Below, one piece after another: positions 54,829-63,401 of a DNA stretch of 64,000 nt. The notes beneath the pieces are model-generated. The model did not search any database. It had not been told where the DNA came from and saw nothing but the letters and a program-made list of their open reading frames with translations. The translations under genes were made by a program, and so were the position numbers. The DNA comes from Candidatus Accumulibacter aalborgensis (GTDB lineage: Bacteria; Pseudomonadota; Gammaproteobacteria; Burkholderiales; Rhodocyclaceae): contig NZ_FLQX01000101.1 of the NCBI RefSeq assembly GCF_900089955.1, forward strand, positions 1 through 64,000, read 5' to 3'. Positions within the stretch are counted from its first letter, which is position 1. Each line of letters starts with the position of its first letter.

Positions 54829-55560
54829 ATGGATTTCAACTATGAAGAATGTACCGCAAGGTCGCACCGCGGGGGGCAATTCTACCAACTGCGGGTGGCG
54901 GACCTGCATCCGACGCAGAGTGGTGTCGGGCTCGACGAGGTGAACGCCAAGGCCGAAGCCATGCGCACGAAGAGCAAGGATGACCTCGCCGCCTATCTGA
55001 TTACCCATCCCGTTCCTATCGTCATCGGCAATGGCGACAAGTTCTATCTCACCGATCACCATCATCTGGCGCGTGCCGTGTGGGATGTTGCGCAGGGAAA
55101 AAATCAGGCGGGAATCGATCAAGGCAATGCCCGCGTGGTCGTCGAGGTGATGTACAACTGGAGCATCCTGAAGGACTACAACTTCTGGAAAGCGATGCAT
55201 GACAATCGCTGGGTCTATCTGTTCGATCCCATGGGCGGTGGCCCCGTGCAACCGGACGCACTGCCCAAGCACATCAAGGATCTCCGCAACGACCCCTATC
55301 GTGGTCTCGCCTGGTACGTGCGTACGCACTTCGGCTATGACAAGATGGCGGCCGACTTCGCCGAGTTTCAGTGGGCGCAGTTCTTTCGCATGCGCATGAT
55401 TCTCGACAACCGCCTGCTACGGAACGCCATCGAGGACGTGGACATTCTGATTTCGAAGATGAAGGCAGAGGATCAGCAGGCAATCATCGAGCAGGCCATC
55501 CATCTGGCAAGTTCCGGTGAAGCCGCCGGTCTGCCGGGTTATGTCGGGCATGGTGGCTGA
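54829..55560 (+). CDS. ParB-like nuclease-domain protein (ParBc_2 type)
   Basis: The 243-aa protein carries a ParB-like (ParBc_2) domain in its N-terminal half (YQLRVADLHPTQSGVGLDEV, YLITHPVPIVIGNGDKFYLT, DHHHLARAV). The His-rich DHHHLARA turn is typical of this small group. The C-terminal half is helical and unlike plasmid partition ParB, and no HTH was seen. A true partition role is therefore unlikely; such proteins often have catalytic or regulatory functions that are not defined. Confidence 0.65.
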   Translation: MDFNYEECTARSHRGGQFYQLRVADLHPTQSGVGLDEVNAKAEAMRTKSKDDLAAYLITHPVPIVIGNGDKFYLTDHHHLARAVWDVAQGKNQAGIDQGNARVVVEVMYNWSILKDYNFWKAMHDNRWVYLFDPMGGGPVQPDALPKHIKDLRNDPYRGLAWYVRTHFGYDKMAADFAEFQWAQFFRMRMILDNRLLRNAIEDVDILISKMKAEDQQAIIEQAIHLASSGEAAGLPGYVGHGG

Positions 55561-55763
55561 GATCATCTGTCGGAATTTTTTACACTGGCGCCACGATAAG
55601 GTAGGTCTATATTTGTAGGTATCTTGTTTAATGTAATAATTCTTTTTCGGCATGAATGTTGCTTCTTTGTCTTGGCTGAGGTGAGCGTCGGGGCGAGCCC
55701 CGGGCCAGCGCTTGGCACCCGTGCCAAGGCACATTTTTCCTCTCACTTTTCGGGAGCAGCCTC
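55561..55763 (+). promoter_or_regulatory. Leader region of the second PEP-CTERM gene
   Basis: Contains TGTCGGAATTTTTTACACTG at 55569-55588, which resembles conserved boxes upstream of PEP-CTERM genes as I recall. It also contains a palindrome TTGGCACCCGTGCCAA (55712-55727) followed by a T run, 37 bp before the ATG. The first may be a binding site or promoter part and the second a leader hairpin. Confidence 0.4.
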
Positions 55764-56336
55764 ATGAAGATAAGCAAAACGATTGCACCACTCGCTCTTG
55801 CGGTCGCGCTACTCTCTGGCTCTGCAGGTGTATTCGCGTATGAAGATCTGACGACGTGGAACACGAGTCTGGGCACGAATGGCTCGGCATCGGTCGCCAG
55901 TAACTTTGCAACGCTTACAGGAACAGCGTTGCTTGACAAGAGCTTCAATCTTGCCGCCGGCTATAAGTTCGAGTTCGACTGGTTGTTCGTGGCTGGCGAC
56001 GAACTTCCGTACAACGACTGGGCGACGGTCTTTGTCGGCAACAATTTGTCCACCACCCTGTCCGACGTAGCTACCGTGGGGGATTTTGGCGTCAGCGGCT
56101 GGAAGCATTTCGTGACCACTCTGGCCAACTCCGTCAATGGTCAGATCGCGTTTTCAGTCAACAATCTCCTCGATGATGACCCGCTCTATGCCTCCAGCTT
56201 GAGCGTCACGAATGTGCTCCTTTCAAGCCCCAATGTGCCGGTGCCTGTTCCAGAGCCCGGTATGCTGCTGGTGACCGCAACAGGCCTCGGTCTGCTGGCG
56301 TTCATTCGCCGGCGCAAGCAGATTTCGGCTGTCTGA
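55764..56336 (+). CDS. PEP-CTERM sorting-signal protein
   Basis: The 190-aa protein has a signal peptide (LALAVALLSGSAGVFAY), a beta-rich body (FEFDWLFVAGDELPYNDWAT) and a C-terminal PEP-CTERM tail: VPEPGMLLV, a hydrophobic helix (TATGLGLLAFI) and RRRKQISAV. Such proteins are sorted by exosortase and may be part of the matrix. It is a single gene with its own leader region and strong terminator hairpin, unlike the other PEP-CTERM gene in the RHS block. Confidence 0.88.
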   Translation: MKISKTIAPLALAVALLSGSAGVFAYEDLTTWNTSLGTNGSASVASNFATLTGTALLDKSFNLAAGYKFEFDWLFVAGDELPYNDWATVFVGNNLSTTLSDVATVGDFGVSGWKHFVTTLANSVNGQIAFSVNNLLDDDPLYASSLSVTNVLLSSPNVPVPVPEPGMLLVTATGLGLLAFIRRRKQISAV

Positions 56337-56350
56337 AGCGAGCGCTGGCA

Positions 56351-56386
56351 GTACAAAGGAACCCGCGTCGGCGGGTTCCTTTGTAC
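56351..56386. terminator. Strong terminator hairpin with a perfect 16-bp stem
   Basis: GTACAAAGGAACCCGC and GCGGGTTCCTTTGTAC pair perfectly around a GTCG loop, 14 nt after the stop of the PEP-CTERM gene. The 3' arm includes CCTTT, giving a short T-rich end. The stem is unusually long and exact for a terminator, and would work on both strands. Confidence 0.85.
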
Positions 56387-56478
56387 AATGAGAAGACCGG
56401 GCCGCGCGCCAACGTCGTGCTGAAGGCATCGCAGCGAGGCACACCGCTCGTCGCTTGAGCCTTTTTCGAGGATGCGCC

Positions 56479-57984
56479 ATGAAGATGGAAGGCCCGCTGG
56501 AAGGCGCGATTGTCGAGCGCAGTTTCGCCGTTGACCGGCCGACCCTGATTCGGCGCCTGCGCGCGGTGTTGCCGGCGCAGGGCCTGCTCGCCGAGGAAGA
56601 AGACATGCGGCCGTATGACTGCGACGGGCTGACCGCCTATCGCCAGTTGCCGCTCCTGGTCGCCCTGCCGGAGAATGAGTCGCAGGTACAGGCGATCCTC
56701 AGGATCTGCCATCAACTGAGGGTGCCGGTGGTGCCGCGCGGGGCCGCCACCGGTCTGTCGGGCGGCGCCACACCGCATGCCGATGGCGTTCTGGTGTCGC
56801 TCGCCAAGCTCAAACGGATCATCACCGTCGACCCCTTGTCGCGCACGGCGGTGGTTCAGCCGGGGGTGCGCAATCTGGCGGTTTCCGAGGCGGCGGCGCC
56901 TTATGGCCTCTATTACGCGCCCGATCCATCGTCACAGATTGCGTGCACCATCGGCGGCAATGTCGCCGAGAACTCGGGTGGCGTGCACTGCCTCAAATAT
57001 GGGCTGACGGTACACAATGTGCTGTGCGTGCGCGGGCTGACGATCGAGGGCGAGGTCGTCGAGTTCGGCAACGCGGCGCTCGACGCGCCGGGTTACGACC
57101 TGCTGGCACTGCTCAACGGCTCGGAAGGCTTGCTGGCGATGATCACCGAGGTGACTGTCAGGCTGACGCCGAAGCCGGAGTTGGCGCAGGTGGTGATTGC
57201 CTCTTTCGACGATATCAGAAAGGCCGGCGATGCGGTCGCCAGCATCATAGCGGCCGGCATCATTCCGGCCGGTCTCGAAATGATGGACCAGAAGGCGATC
57301 CACGCCGTCGAGCCCTATGTCAACGCCGGTTACGATATGAGTGCTCAGGCGATTCTGCTCTGCGAGTCGGACGGGACGCCGGAAGAGGTCGCCGAGGAGA
57401 TCGCGCGCATGACCGAGGTACTGGCGGATAGCGGTGCAGCCGGGATTCGTGTCTCGCAGAACGAAGCCGAGCGCCTCAAGTTCTGGGCCGGGCGCAAAGC
57501 GGCTTTTCCGGCCGTCGGTCGGGTGACCCCGGACTACCTGTGCATGGACGGTACGATTCCCCGAAAGCGGCTGGCCGAGATGCTCACCGCGATTGCCGAA
57601 CTGTCTCTGAAGTACGGCCTGCGCTGCGCCAATGTTTTCCATGCCGGTGACGGCAATCTGCACCCGCTGATCATGTACGATGCCAACCAGCCGGGGGAAT
57701 TCGATCGCGCCGCTGCCTTCGGTGCCGAGATTCTCCAGTTGTCGGTACGCTTCGGCGGCACGATCACCGGCGAGCATGGAGTGGGTCTCGAGAAGATCGA
57801 TGTCATGGCGGAGCAGTTCACCCAGGCCGAGATCGCCGCTTTCCATCGCATCAAGGCGGCCTTCGACGAGCATGGGTTGCTCAATCCTGGCAAGGGCGTG
57901 CCGACGCTCGCCCGCTGTCGCGAATATACCCTGGCCCGTGGCCATGCCGCAGCGGGTACCGTTCGCTCTTCGCCGGGCGGGTGA
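56479..57984 (+). CDS. glcD: Glycolate oxidase subunit GlcD (FAD-linked)
   Basis: GlcD is the FAD-binding subunit of glycolate dehydrogenase, which oxidises glycolate to glyoxylate in the membrane-bound GlcDEF complex. The 501-aa protein has the PCMH-type FAD-binding domain (VPRGAATGLSGGATPHADGV; CTIGGNVAENSGGVHCLKYG) and the C-terminal FAD-linked oxidase domain (FHAGDGNLHPLIMYD; ITGEHGVGLEK). The ATG at 56479 has CGAGG upstream. glcE starts at the last base of its stop codon. Confidence 0.93.
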   Translation: MKMEGPLEGAIVERSFAVDRPTLIRRLRAVLPAQGLLAEEEDMRPYDCDGLTAYRQLPLLVALPENESQVQAILRICHQLRVPVVPRGAATGLSGGATPHADGVLVSLAKLKRIITVDPLSRTAVVQPGVRNLAVSEAAAPYGLYYAPDPSSQIACTIGGNVAENSGGVHCLKYGLTVHNVLCVRGLTIEGEVVEFGNAALDAPGYDLLALLNGSEGLLAMITEVTVRLTPKPELAQVVIASFDDIRKAGDAVASIIAAGIIPAGLEMMDQKAIHAVEPYVNAGYDMSAQAILLCESDGTPEEVAEEIARMTEVLADSGAAGIRVSQNEAERLKFWAGRKAAFPAVGRVTPDYLCMDGTIPRKRLAEMLTAIAELSLKYGLRCANVFHAGDGNLHPLIMYDANQPGEFDRAAAFGAEILQLSVRFGGTITGEHGVGLEKIDVMAEQFTQAEIAAFHRIKAAFDEHGLLNPGKGVPTLARCREYTLARGHAAAGTVRSSPGG

Positions 57985-59051
57985 TGGATACTTTGATCGA
58001 AGCCTGGGCCGGGCGGATTGTCGACGCTGCCCGGTCGGGCTGCCCACTGGCCATTCGCGGTGGCGGCAGCAAGACCTTCTACGGTGGCCCGGAAGAGGGC
58101 GAGCCGTTTGCGGTGGGTGCCTACAGCGGCATCGTTGCTTACGAACCGACCGAACTGGTGGTCACCGCGCGGGCCGGAACGCCGCTCGTCGAACTGGCCG
58201 CGGTGCTGGCCGAGAAGGGCCAGTGGCTGGCCTTCGAGCCGCCGTACTACGCGCCGTCGGCGACCGTCGGCGGGATGCTGGCCTGCGCTTTGTCCGGACC
58301 TCGCCGGCAGGCGGTGGGTGCGGTGCGTGATTTCGTTCTCGGCGTCAAAGTGCTCAATGGTCTAGGTGATGTGCTGTCCTTCGGCGGCCAGGTGATGAAG
58401 AATGTCGCCGGCTACGACGTTTCTCGGCTGATGGCGGGCAGCCTGGGCACCCTCGGTATCGTGCTCGAGGTTTCGCTGAAAGTGCTTCCCCTGCCGGTCA
58501 GCGAAAAGAGTGTGCGTTTTGCCCTCGACGAGGCGACGGCGTTGACCAAACTCAACCAGTGGGGTGGCCGGCCCTTGCCGATTTCCGCCTCGGCCTGGCA
58601 CGACGGTGTGCTGACGCTACGCCTTACCGGTGCCGCCGCTGCGGTGGCTGCCGCACAGCGCGCGCTTGCCGGTGAGGCGTTGGCCGATGCCGATGGCGAA
58701 GTCTTCTGGCATTCGCTGCGTGAGCAGACGCACGTCTTCTTTGCCGGTGACGCGCCGTTGTGGCGCCTTTCGCTGCCTTCGGTGGCGCCGGCGCAGGCGC
58801 TCGGGTCGACGCTGATCGAATGGGGCGGTGCGCAACGCTGGTTGCGCAATGGTGATTCACGGGTGATTCGCGCCGCCGCGGCCAAGGCCGGCGGACACGC
58901 AACGCTTTTTCGCGGCGACGCCGCGCTGAAGGCGTCGGCTGGCGTTTTCCAGCCGCTCAGTGCGCCGCTGGCACGGATTCACCGCAATCTCAAACAGGCC
59001 TTCGACCCGCAGGGAGTTTTCAACCCCGGCCGGATGTATCCCGGACTTTGA
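57984..59051 (+). CDS. glcE: Glycolate oxidase subunit GlcE
   Basis: The 355-aa protein is the second FAD-binding-type subunit of the complex, shorter than GlcD. It has the PCMH-fold features LAIRGGGSKTFYGG (near 23-36) and YYAPSATVGGMLACALSGP, then VMKNVAGYDVSRLMAGSLGT. The C-terminus (QAFDPQGVFNPGRMYPGL) is typical. The ATG overlaps the glcD stop by 1 nt (TGATG), so translation is coupled. Confidence 0.92.
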   Translation: MDTLIEAWAGRIVDAARSGCPLAIRGGGSKTFYGGPEEGEPFAVGAYSGIVAYEPTELVVTARAGTPLVELAAVLAEKGQWLAFEPPYYAPSATVGGMLACALSGPRRQAVGAVRDFVLGVKVLNGLGDVLSFGGQVMKNVAGYDVSRLMAGSLGTLGIVLEVSLKVLPLPVSEKSVRFALDEATALTKLNQWGGRPLPISASAWHDGVLTLRLTGAAAAVAAAQRALAGEALADADGEVFWHSLREQTHVFFAGDAPLWRLSLPSVAPAQALGSTLIEWGGAQRWLRNGDSRVIRAAAAKAGGHATLFRGDAALKASAGVFQPLSAPLARIHRNLKQAFDPQGVFNPGRMYPGL

Positions 59052-59064
59052 GCGCGCGCCGACC

Positions 59065-60345
59065 ATGCAAACCCATCTCGCCGACTTCATCAGGGACACA
59101 CCGGCCGGACGCGAGGCCGACGCGATCCTGCGCGCCTGCGTGCACTGCGGCTTCTGCAACGCCACCTGTCCGACTTTTCAGTTGCTCGGCGACGAACTCG
59201 ACGGGCCGCGCGGCCGTATCTATCTGATCAAGCAGATGCTCGAAGGGCAGCCGGTCAGCGAGAAAACGCAGCTCCATCTCGATCGCTGTCTGAGTTGCCG
59301 CTCGTGCGAGACGACGTGTCCGTCAGGCGTCAGGTATCACCGCCTGCTCGACATCGGACGCGAGGTGCTCGAGCAGCGTGTGCCGCGCTCCTTCGCCGGC
59401 CGGGCGACGCGTTTCCTGCTCTGCGAGACGCTGCCGCGGGGCGAAATGTTCAAGCCGGCGGTACGCCTCGGCCAACTGATGCGGCCGCTGTTGCCGAGTC
59501 TGCTGGCCGAGCAGGTGCCGCTGGCCACGGCGGAATCGGCGCGACCCTGGCCGCGGAAAGGGCGGCACCCGCGCCGGCTCATTGCTCTCGCCGGCTGCAT
59601 GCAGCCGACGCTGACGCCGAATACCAATTTAGCGACGGCACGTGTGCTCGACCGGCTGGGAATCGAATTGCTGGAGGTGCCCGGTGCCGGCTGTTGCGGG
59701 GCCTTGCGCTACCACCTCACCGACCGGGAAAATGCGTTTGCCGACATGCGACGGGTGATCGACGCCTGGTGGCCGCAGGTCGAGAGCGGGCGCGTCGAGG
59801 GCTTCGTGATGACCGCCTCGGGTTGTGGCGCGCAGGTGCGAGAGTACGGTGAACTGCTCAAACACGATCCAGCCTACGCCGAGAAAGCGGCCCGGATTGC
59901 GGCAATGACGCGCGACGTCTCCGAGGTGCTGGCCGCCGAGCGGCGGCGTCTGGTCGAGCTGCTGGGCCAGGCCGGCGGCGCTGCCGGCCAGCGTGTGGCC
60001 TTCCACTCGCCATGTACCTTGCAGCACGCGCAGAAGATCCGCGGGGTCGTCGAATCGCTGCTCACCGCCGCCGGCTATCAGTTGACCGCGGTGGCTGATG
60101 CGCACCTCTGCTGTGGTTCGGCGGGGACGTATTCGATCAGCCAGCCGGTGCTGGCCAGCCAGTTGCGCGACCACAAGCTGGCCGCCCTGGGTGCCGGTTC
60201 GCCAGCGGTCTTTGCCACCGCCAACGTCGGCTGCCAGAGGCATCTGCAGAGCGGGAGCCCGACGCCGGTGCGGCACTGGATAGAACTGATCGATGAACGC
60301 TTAAGCACTTCGGTGGCAGGCGGCCGTCGGGCGGAGGGCGATTAG
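59065..60345 (+). CDS. glcF: Glycolate oxidase iron-sulfur subunit GlcF
   Basis: GlcF passes electrons from GlcDE to the quinone pool. The 426-aa protein has two 4Fe-4S motifs (CVHCGFCNATCP near 26-37 and CLSCRSCETTCP near 76-87). Two CCG domains follow (ALAGCMQPT... GAGCCGALRYH; FHSPCTLQHAQ... DAHLCCGSAGTYS). It starts 13 nt after the glcE stop. No separate regulator gene (glcC) is in the window. Confidence 0.93.
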   Translation: MQTHLADFIRDTPAGREADAILRACVHCGFCNATCPTFQLLGDELDGPRGRIYLIKQMLEGQPVSEKTQLHLDRCLSCRSCETTCPSGVRYHRLLDIGREVLEQRVPRSFAGRATRFLLCETLPRGEMFKPAVRLGQLMRPLLPSLLAEQVPLATAESARPWPRKGRHPRRLIALAGCMQPTLTPNTNLATARVLDRLGIELLEVPGAGCCGALRYHLTDRENAFADMRRVIDAWWPQVESGRVEGFVMTASGCGAQVREYGELLKHDPAYAEKAARIAAMTRDVSEVLAAERRRLVELLGQAGGAAGQRVAFHSPCTLQHAQKIRGVVESLLTAAGYQLTAVADAHLCCGSAGTYSISQPVLASQLRDHKLAALGAGSPAVFATANVGCQRHLQSGSPTPVRHWIELIDERLSTSVAGGRRAEGD

Positions 60346-60551
60346 TTCGATCGGTCAAGCGCGAAGCGCATCGCTCGTCGAGCATGCGCGCCACCCGAGG
60401 CCGGCTTTGGCCGCTATCTCATACCCTGCGCGACGCCGAAAGCGATAGAATTCGTCGTCGCGTTACCGGTGACGACGGCCGGCAAGGGCAAGCGGCGCGT
60501 CTTGCGCACTCGCAGACAGGAGAATTCAGGAAGTGCACGAAAGGGTATGAG

Positions 60552-60854
60552 ATGAGCGAACAGCGTGAGCACGCGGACCTTCCGGCACTGGAGCGGCGGC
60601 AGAACCTGCCTCTGAGAATGGCTTTCGATGACGCTTTCGTAATGATCGAGCCGTTCTTCGATCCGCAGCAGGGCTGGGGAGGGCAGTCCCTGGAGCACCT
60701 GGCGTACCGCATCGTGCGCGAGAATTTTCCTGACTTGAGTGGCGAAGAGGTGCATGCCCTGGTAGTCGCCGCGCACCGGGTCTACATTGAGCGCAACCCG
60801 GATCGTAGTGGTCATTTGCCGCACCCCAGCGCACTTCGGCGGGGAAGTCCCTAA
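60552..60854 (+). CDS. Hypothetical protein, 100 aa, upstream of the PP2C phosphatase
   Basis: The ATG at 60552 (MSEQREHADLPALERRQNLP) is preferred over a longer upstream frame because the extra N-terminus is low-complexity and Arg-rich. The product is soluble with helices (LEHLAYRIVRENFPDLSGEE, VHALVVAAHRVYIERNPD) and no known motif. It precedes the phosphatase gene on the same strand by about 95 bp, so a shared role is possible but not shown. Confidence 0.5.
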   Translation: MSEQREHADLPALERRQNLPLRMAFDDAFVMIEPFFDPQQGWGGQSLEHLAYRIVRENFPDLSGEEVHALVVAAHRVYIERNPDRSGHLPHPSALRRGSP

Positions 60855-60949
60855 ACCACACAAGATACTGCATCACCCCGGACGGGCTGTGCGCTGGCAA
60901 TGCGCGGCTGGGTTGAAGGTGACGCGCCAGCCGCTGAGAGAGACCATCA

Positions 60950-61732
60950 ATGCCGATTTCAATCGATGCCTGTGTCGCCCAGCATCGGGGTGATCGCCGC
61001 GAGCAGCAGGACCGGGTGGCCATCCTGCCGCATCCCAAAGGGGGGGGAGTGGCGTTGGCCGTGGTTGCCGACGGGATGGGTGGCCATACCGGGGGGGTGA
61101 TTGCCGCTCAGCAGGTGATCCACACGGCGCGCGACAATCTGGAACGCTTTTCGGCGCGTACCGAGTCAGCACGTGTGTTGCTGGAATCGAGCCTCAATGA
61201 AGCGCATACGCTGATCAAGGCTTCGCGCTTCATCAACGAAAAGGATCCGCATAGTACGGCAGTGATGCTGCTGTTACAGCCGGGCAGGGTAAGCTGGGCA
61301 CACTGTGGTGACAGCCGCTTCTACCATTTTCGTGGCGATAGACTGCTCTTTCGCAGCACCGATCATTCCTACGTCGAGCAACTGGTGGTGCAAGGCAAGA
61401 TCACCCCGGAACAGGCACTGGTGCATCCCAACCGGAACATTCTCCTGACTTCGCTGGGCGGCGTTGAAACACCCAAGGTCGCCTTTGGCGAAGCCGAAGG
61501 CCTGCAGGCGGGTGACACCTTTTTGCTCTGCTCCGATGGTCTGTGGGCTTACTTCACCGAACAGGAACTGGCCTGGGCGATCGATGGCGCAGCGTCGGCG
61601 CGGGAAGCCTCAGAATTGCTGATTGGCCGCGCGCGATCAATCTGTAAAGGCGATGGCGACAACATTTCGCTGGCCATCCTGAAACTGGTTGACCTGGCCC
61701 TTCCCGGGCCCGCTGAGCTACTTTCGCCCTAG
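60950..61732 (+). CDS. PP2C-family serine/threonine protein phosphatase
   Basis: The 260-aa protein has the PP2C metal-binding Asp motifs in order: DRVAI near the start, VADGMGGHTGG (about 39-49), AHCGDSRFYHFRGDRL (about 117-132), LCSDGLWAYFT (about 192-202), and DGDNISLAIL near the end. These bind two metal ions for phosphoprotein hydrolysis. No membrane or regulatory domain is attached. No Ser/Thr kinase partner is in the window. Its end overlaps the end of the convergent rhlE gene by 15 bp. Confidence 0.9.
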   Translation: MPISIDACVAQHRGDRREQQDRVAILPHPKGGGVALAVVADGMGGHTGGVIAAQQVIHTARDNLERFSARTESARVLLESSLNEAHTLIKASRFINEKDPHSTAVMLLLQPGRVSWAHCGDSRFYHFRGDRLLFRSTDHSYVEQLVVQGKITPEQALVHPNRNILLTSLGGVETPKVAFGEAEGLQAGDTFLLCSDGLWAYFTEQELAWAIDGAASAREASELLIGRARSICKGDGDNISLAILKLVDLALPGPAELLSP

Positions 61733-63202
61733 TCCGCCCAAGAGTGCTGCCACAGGGCGGCGTGCCTTGTGCGGGTGTTCGGCGAAGCCAGGCGCCTTGC
61801 TGCCTTCGCTACCGACCGGTGCGGCGACCGGATGCGGGTCAGCGCTCTCGTAAGGCTTGCTGAAATCGAAACCGTCGGCGGCGATGTGCTGGGGACGGCG
61901 GCCGCTGCCCGGCCGGCTCGCAGCCGGGCGTTGATCGCCGCGCACCGAGGTGCGCTCGCTGCGTGGTGTCGCCAGGGGGGCTTGCGCCGGTGCTGGCGCC
62001 GGTGCTGGTACCGGCAATCTGCGGCGATGGCGGTCGCCAGGCGGATAAGTGTAGTCGTATTCCGGCTCGAAGCCGGGGACGACGACCTGCTCGACCTGAA
62101 TCCGGATCAGCTTCTCGATGTCGGCCAGATACTGCACCTCGCTCGCCGAGACCAGCGAAATCGCGGTGCCCGGCTTGCCGGCACGGCCTGTGCGGCCGAT
62201 GCGGTGGATGTAGTCTTCCGGTGTGCGCGGTAGGTCAAAGTTGATCACATGCGGTAGTTCGTCGATGTCGAGGCCGCGCGCCGCGACATCGGTGGCCACC
62301 AGCACCAGCACCGAACCGTCCTTGAAGGCTTCAAGTGCCTTCAAGCGCTCCTGCTGGCTTTTGTCGCCATGGATCGAGTCGGCGGCAATACCTGCCCGCT
62401 GCAGGTCGCGCGCCAGTTTGTTGGTTTCAATCTTGGTACGTGTGAACACCAGCACCTGATTGAAGTCGGACGATTTCAACAACTTGACCAGCAGCGCTCG
62501 CTTGGCCTCGGCAGCGACCGGATGCACACGGTGGGTGATCGTCTCGGAAACCGTGTTGCGCTTGGCGACCTCGATCAGCACTGGCGACTTGAGCATCCGG
62601 TCAGCCAGCTTCTTGATCTCTTCCGAGAAAGTCGCCGAGAAGAGAAGGCTTTGGCGCTGCTTTGGCAGCAGGTTGATGATCCGCGTCACGTCAGGCACGA
62701 AACCCATGTCCAGCATGCGATCGGCCTCGTCGAGGACGAGTGCCTGGACGCTGCCGAAGTTGAGGCACTTCTGCTCGAAAAGATCGAGCAGGCGGCCCGG
62801 CGTGGCGACCAGCACCTCGACGCCGAGACGAACCTCGGCAATCTGCGGCTTGATGTCCACGCCGCCATAAACGCAAGCGCTTCTGAGCGGAACGTACTTG
62901 CTGTAAGTCTTCACCGATTCGTGCACCTGGATCGCCAGTTCGCGCGTCGGCGCCAGCATCAGGACGCGTACCGGGTGTCGCGCGGGCGACGGACTCGAGC
63001 TGGCGAAGGGAAGGATGCGCTGCAGCAGCGGCAGCGTGAAGGCGGCCGTCTTGCCGGTGCCCGTTTGGGCGCCGCCCATCAGATCCTGTCCCGCGAGTAC
63101 AATGGGGATGGCTTGCGCCTGGATCGGTGTCGGCTCCGTGTAGCCGTGGTCGGCAAGGGCTCGCAGCAGATCAGGTGCCAGGCCGAGTTCATTGAAACGC
63201 AT
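61718..63202 (-). CDS. rhlE: DEAD-box ATP-dependent RNA helicase RhlE
   Basis: The 494-aa protein has all DEAD-box motifs: Q motif region (FNELGLAPDLLRALADHGY), AQTGTGKTAAFTLPLLQ, PTRELAIQV, VLDEADRMLDMGF, SATFSEEI, ATDVAARGLDIDELP and HRIGRTGRAGKPG. The C-terminal tail (about 390-494) is Pro/Ala/Arg-rich with low complexity, as usual for RhlE. It unwinds RNA, helping ribosome assembly and mRNA turnover. The start at 63202 is preferred over an upstream TTG because MRFNELGL begins the domain. Confidence 0.94.
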   Translation of the reverse strand: MRFNELGLAPDLLRALADHGYTEPTPIQAQAIPIVLAGQDLMGGAQTGTGKTAAFTLPLLQRILPFASSSPSPARHPVRVLMLAPTRELAIQVHESVKTYSKYVPLRSACVYGGVDIKPQIAEVRLGVEVLVATPGRLLDLFEQKCLNFGSVQALVLDEADRMLDMGFVPDVTRIINLLPKQRQSLLFSATFSEEIKKLADRMLKSPVLIEVAKRNTVSETITHRVHPVAAEAKRALLVKLLKSSDFNQVLVFTRTKIETNKLARDLQRAGIAADSIHGDKSQQERLKALEAFKDGSVLVLVATDVAARGLDIDELPHVINFDLPRTPEDYIHRIGRTGRAGKPGTAISLVSASEVQYLADIEKLIRIQVEQVVVPGFEPEYDYTYPPGDRHRRRLPVPAPAPAPAQAPLATPRSERTSVRGDQRPAASRPGSGRRPQHIAADGFDFSKPYESADPHPVAAPVGSEGSKAPGFAEHPHKARRPVAALLGGLGRK

Positions 63203-63354
63203 GGGTGAAGCCCTGAAATCAGTCAAAACAGTCCAGAATCAACGGGATCAAAGCACTATTATACATTGATTGACCGCCCGCGCCGGCCATAGTGCCAACT
63301 CCGGCGGGCCGCAGGTCAGCGTTACCATGAAAGTCGCGCAAGCGACTCGCGAAT

Positions 63355-63396
63355 CTCCCCTCGCCCGCTCGCGGGAGAGGGGGCGGGGGTGAGGGG
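63355..63396. repeat. GC-rich palindromic intergenic repeat
   Basis: The block beginning CTCCCCTCGCCCGCTCGCGG contains complementary arms (CTCCC...CGCTCGCG and GGGAG...) followed by GGCGGGGGTGAGGGG. It can form a stable hairpin. Repeats of this CTCTCCCG/CGGGAGAGG kind are common between genes in GC-rich proteobacteria. It lies between rhlE and the next gene and may act as a terminator or REP element. Confidence 0.6.
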
Positions 63397-63401
63397 AACG
63401 G

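Noticed and set aside
54829-55560. Chromosome or plasmid partition ParB
   Set aside because: No helix-turn-helix, no parA neighbour and no parS-like sites nearby.
55712-55730. Sigma-54 promoter (TTGGCAC ...)
   Set aside because: The GG to GC spacing is 7 or 13 nt rather than 10; the site is better read as a palindrome.
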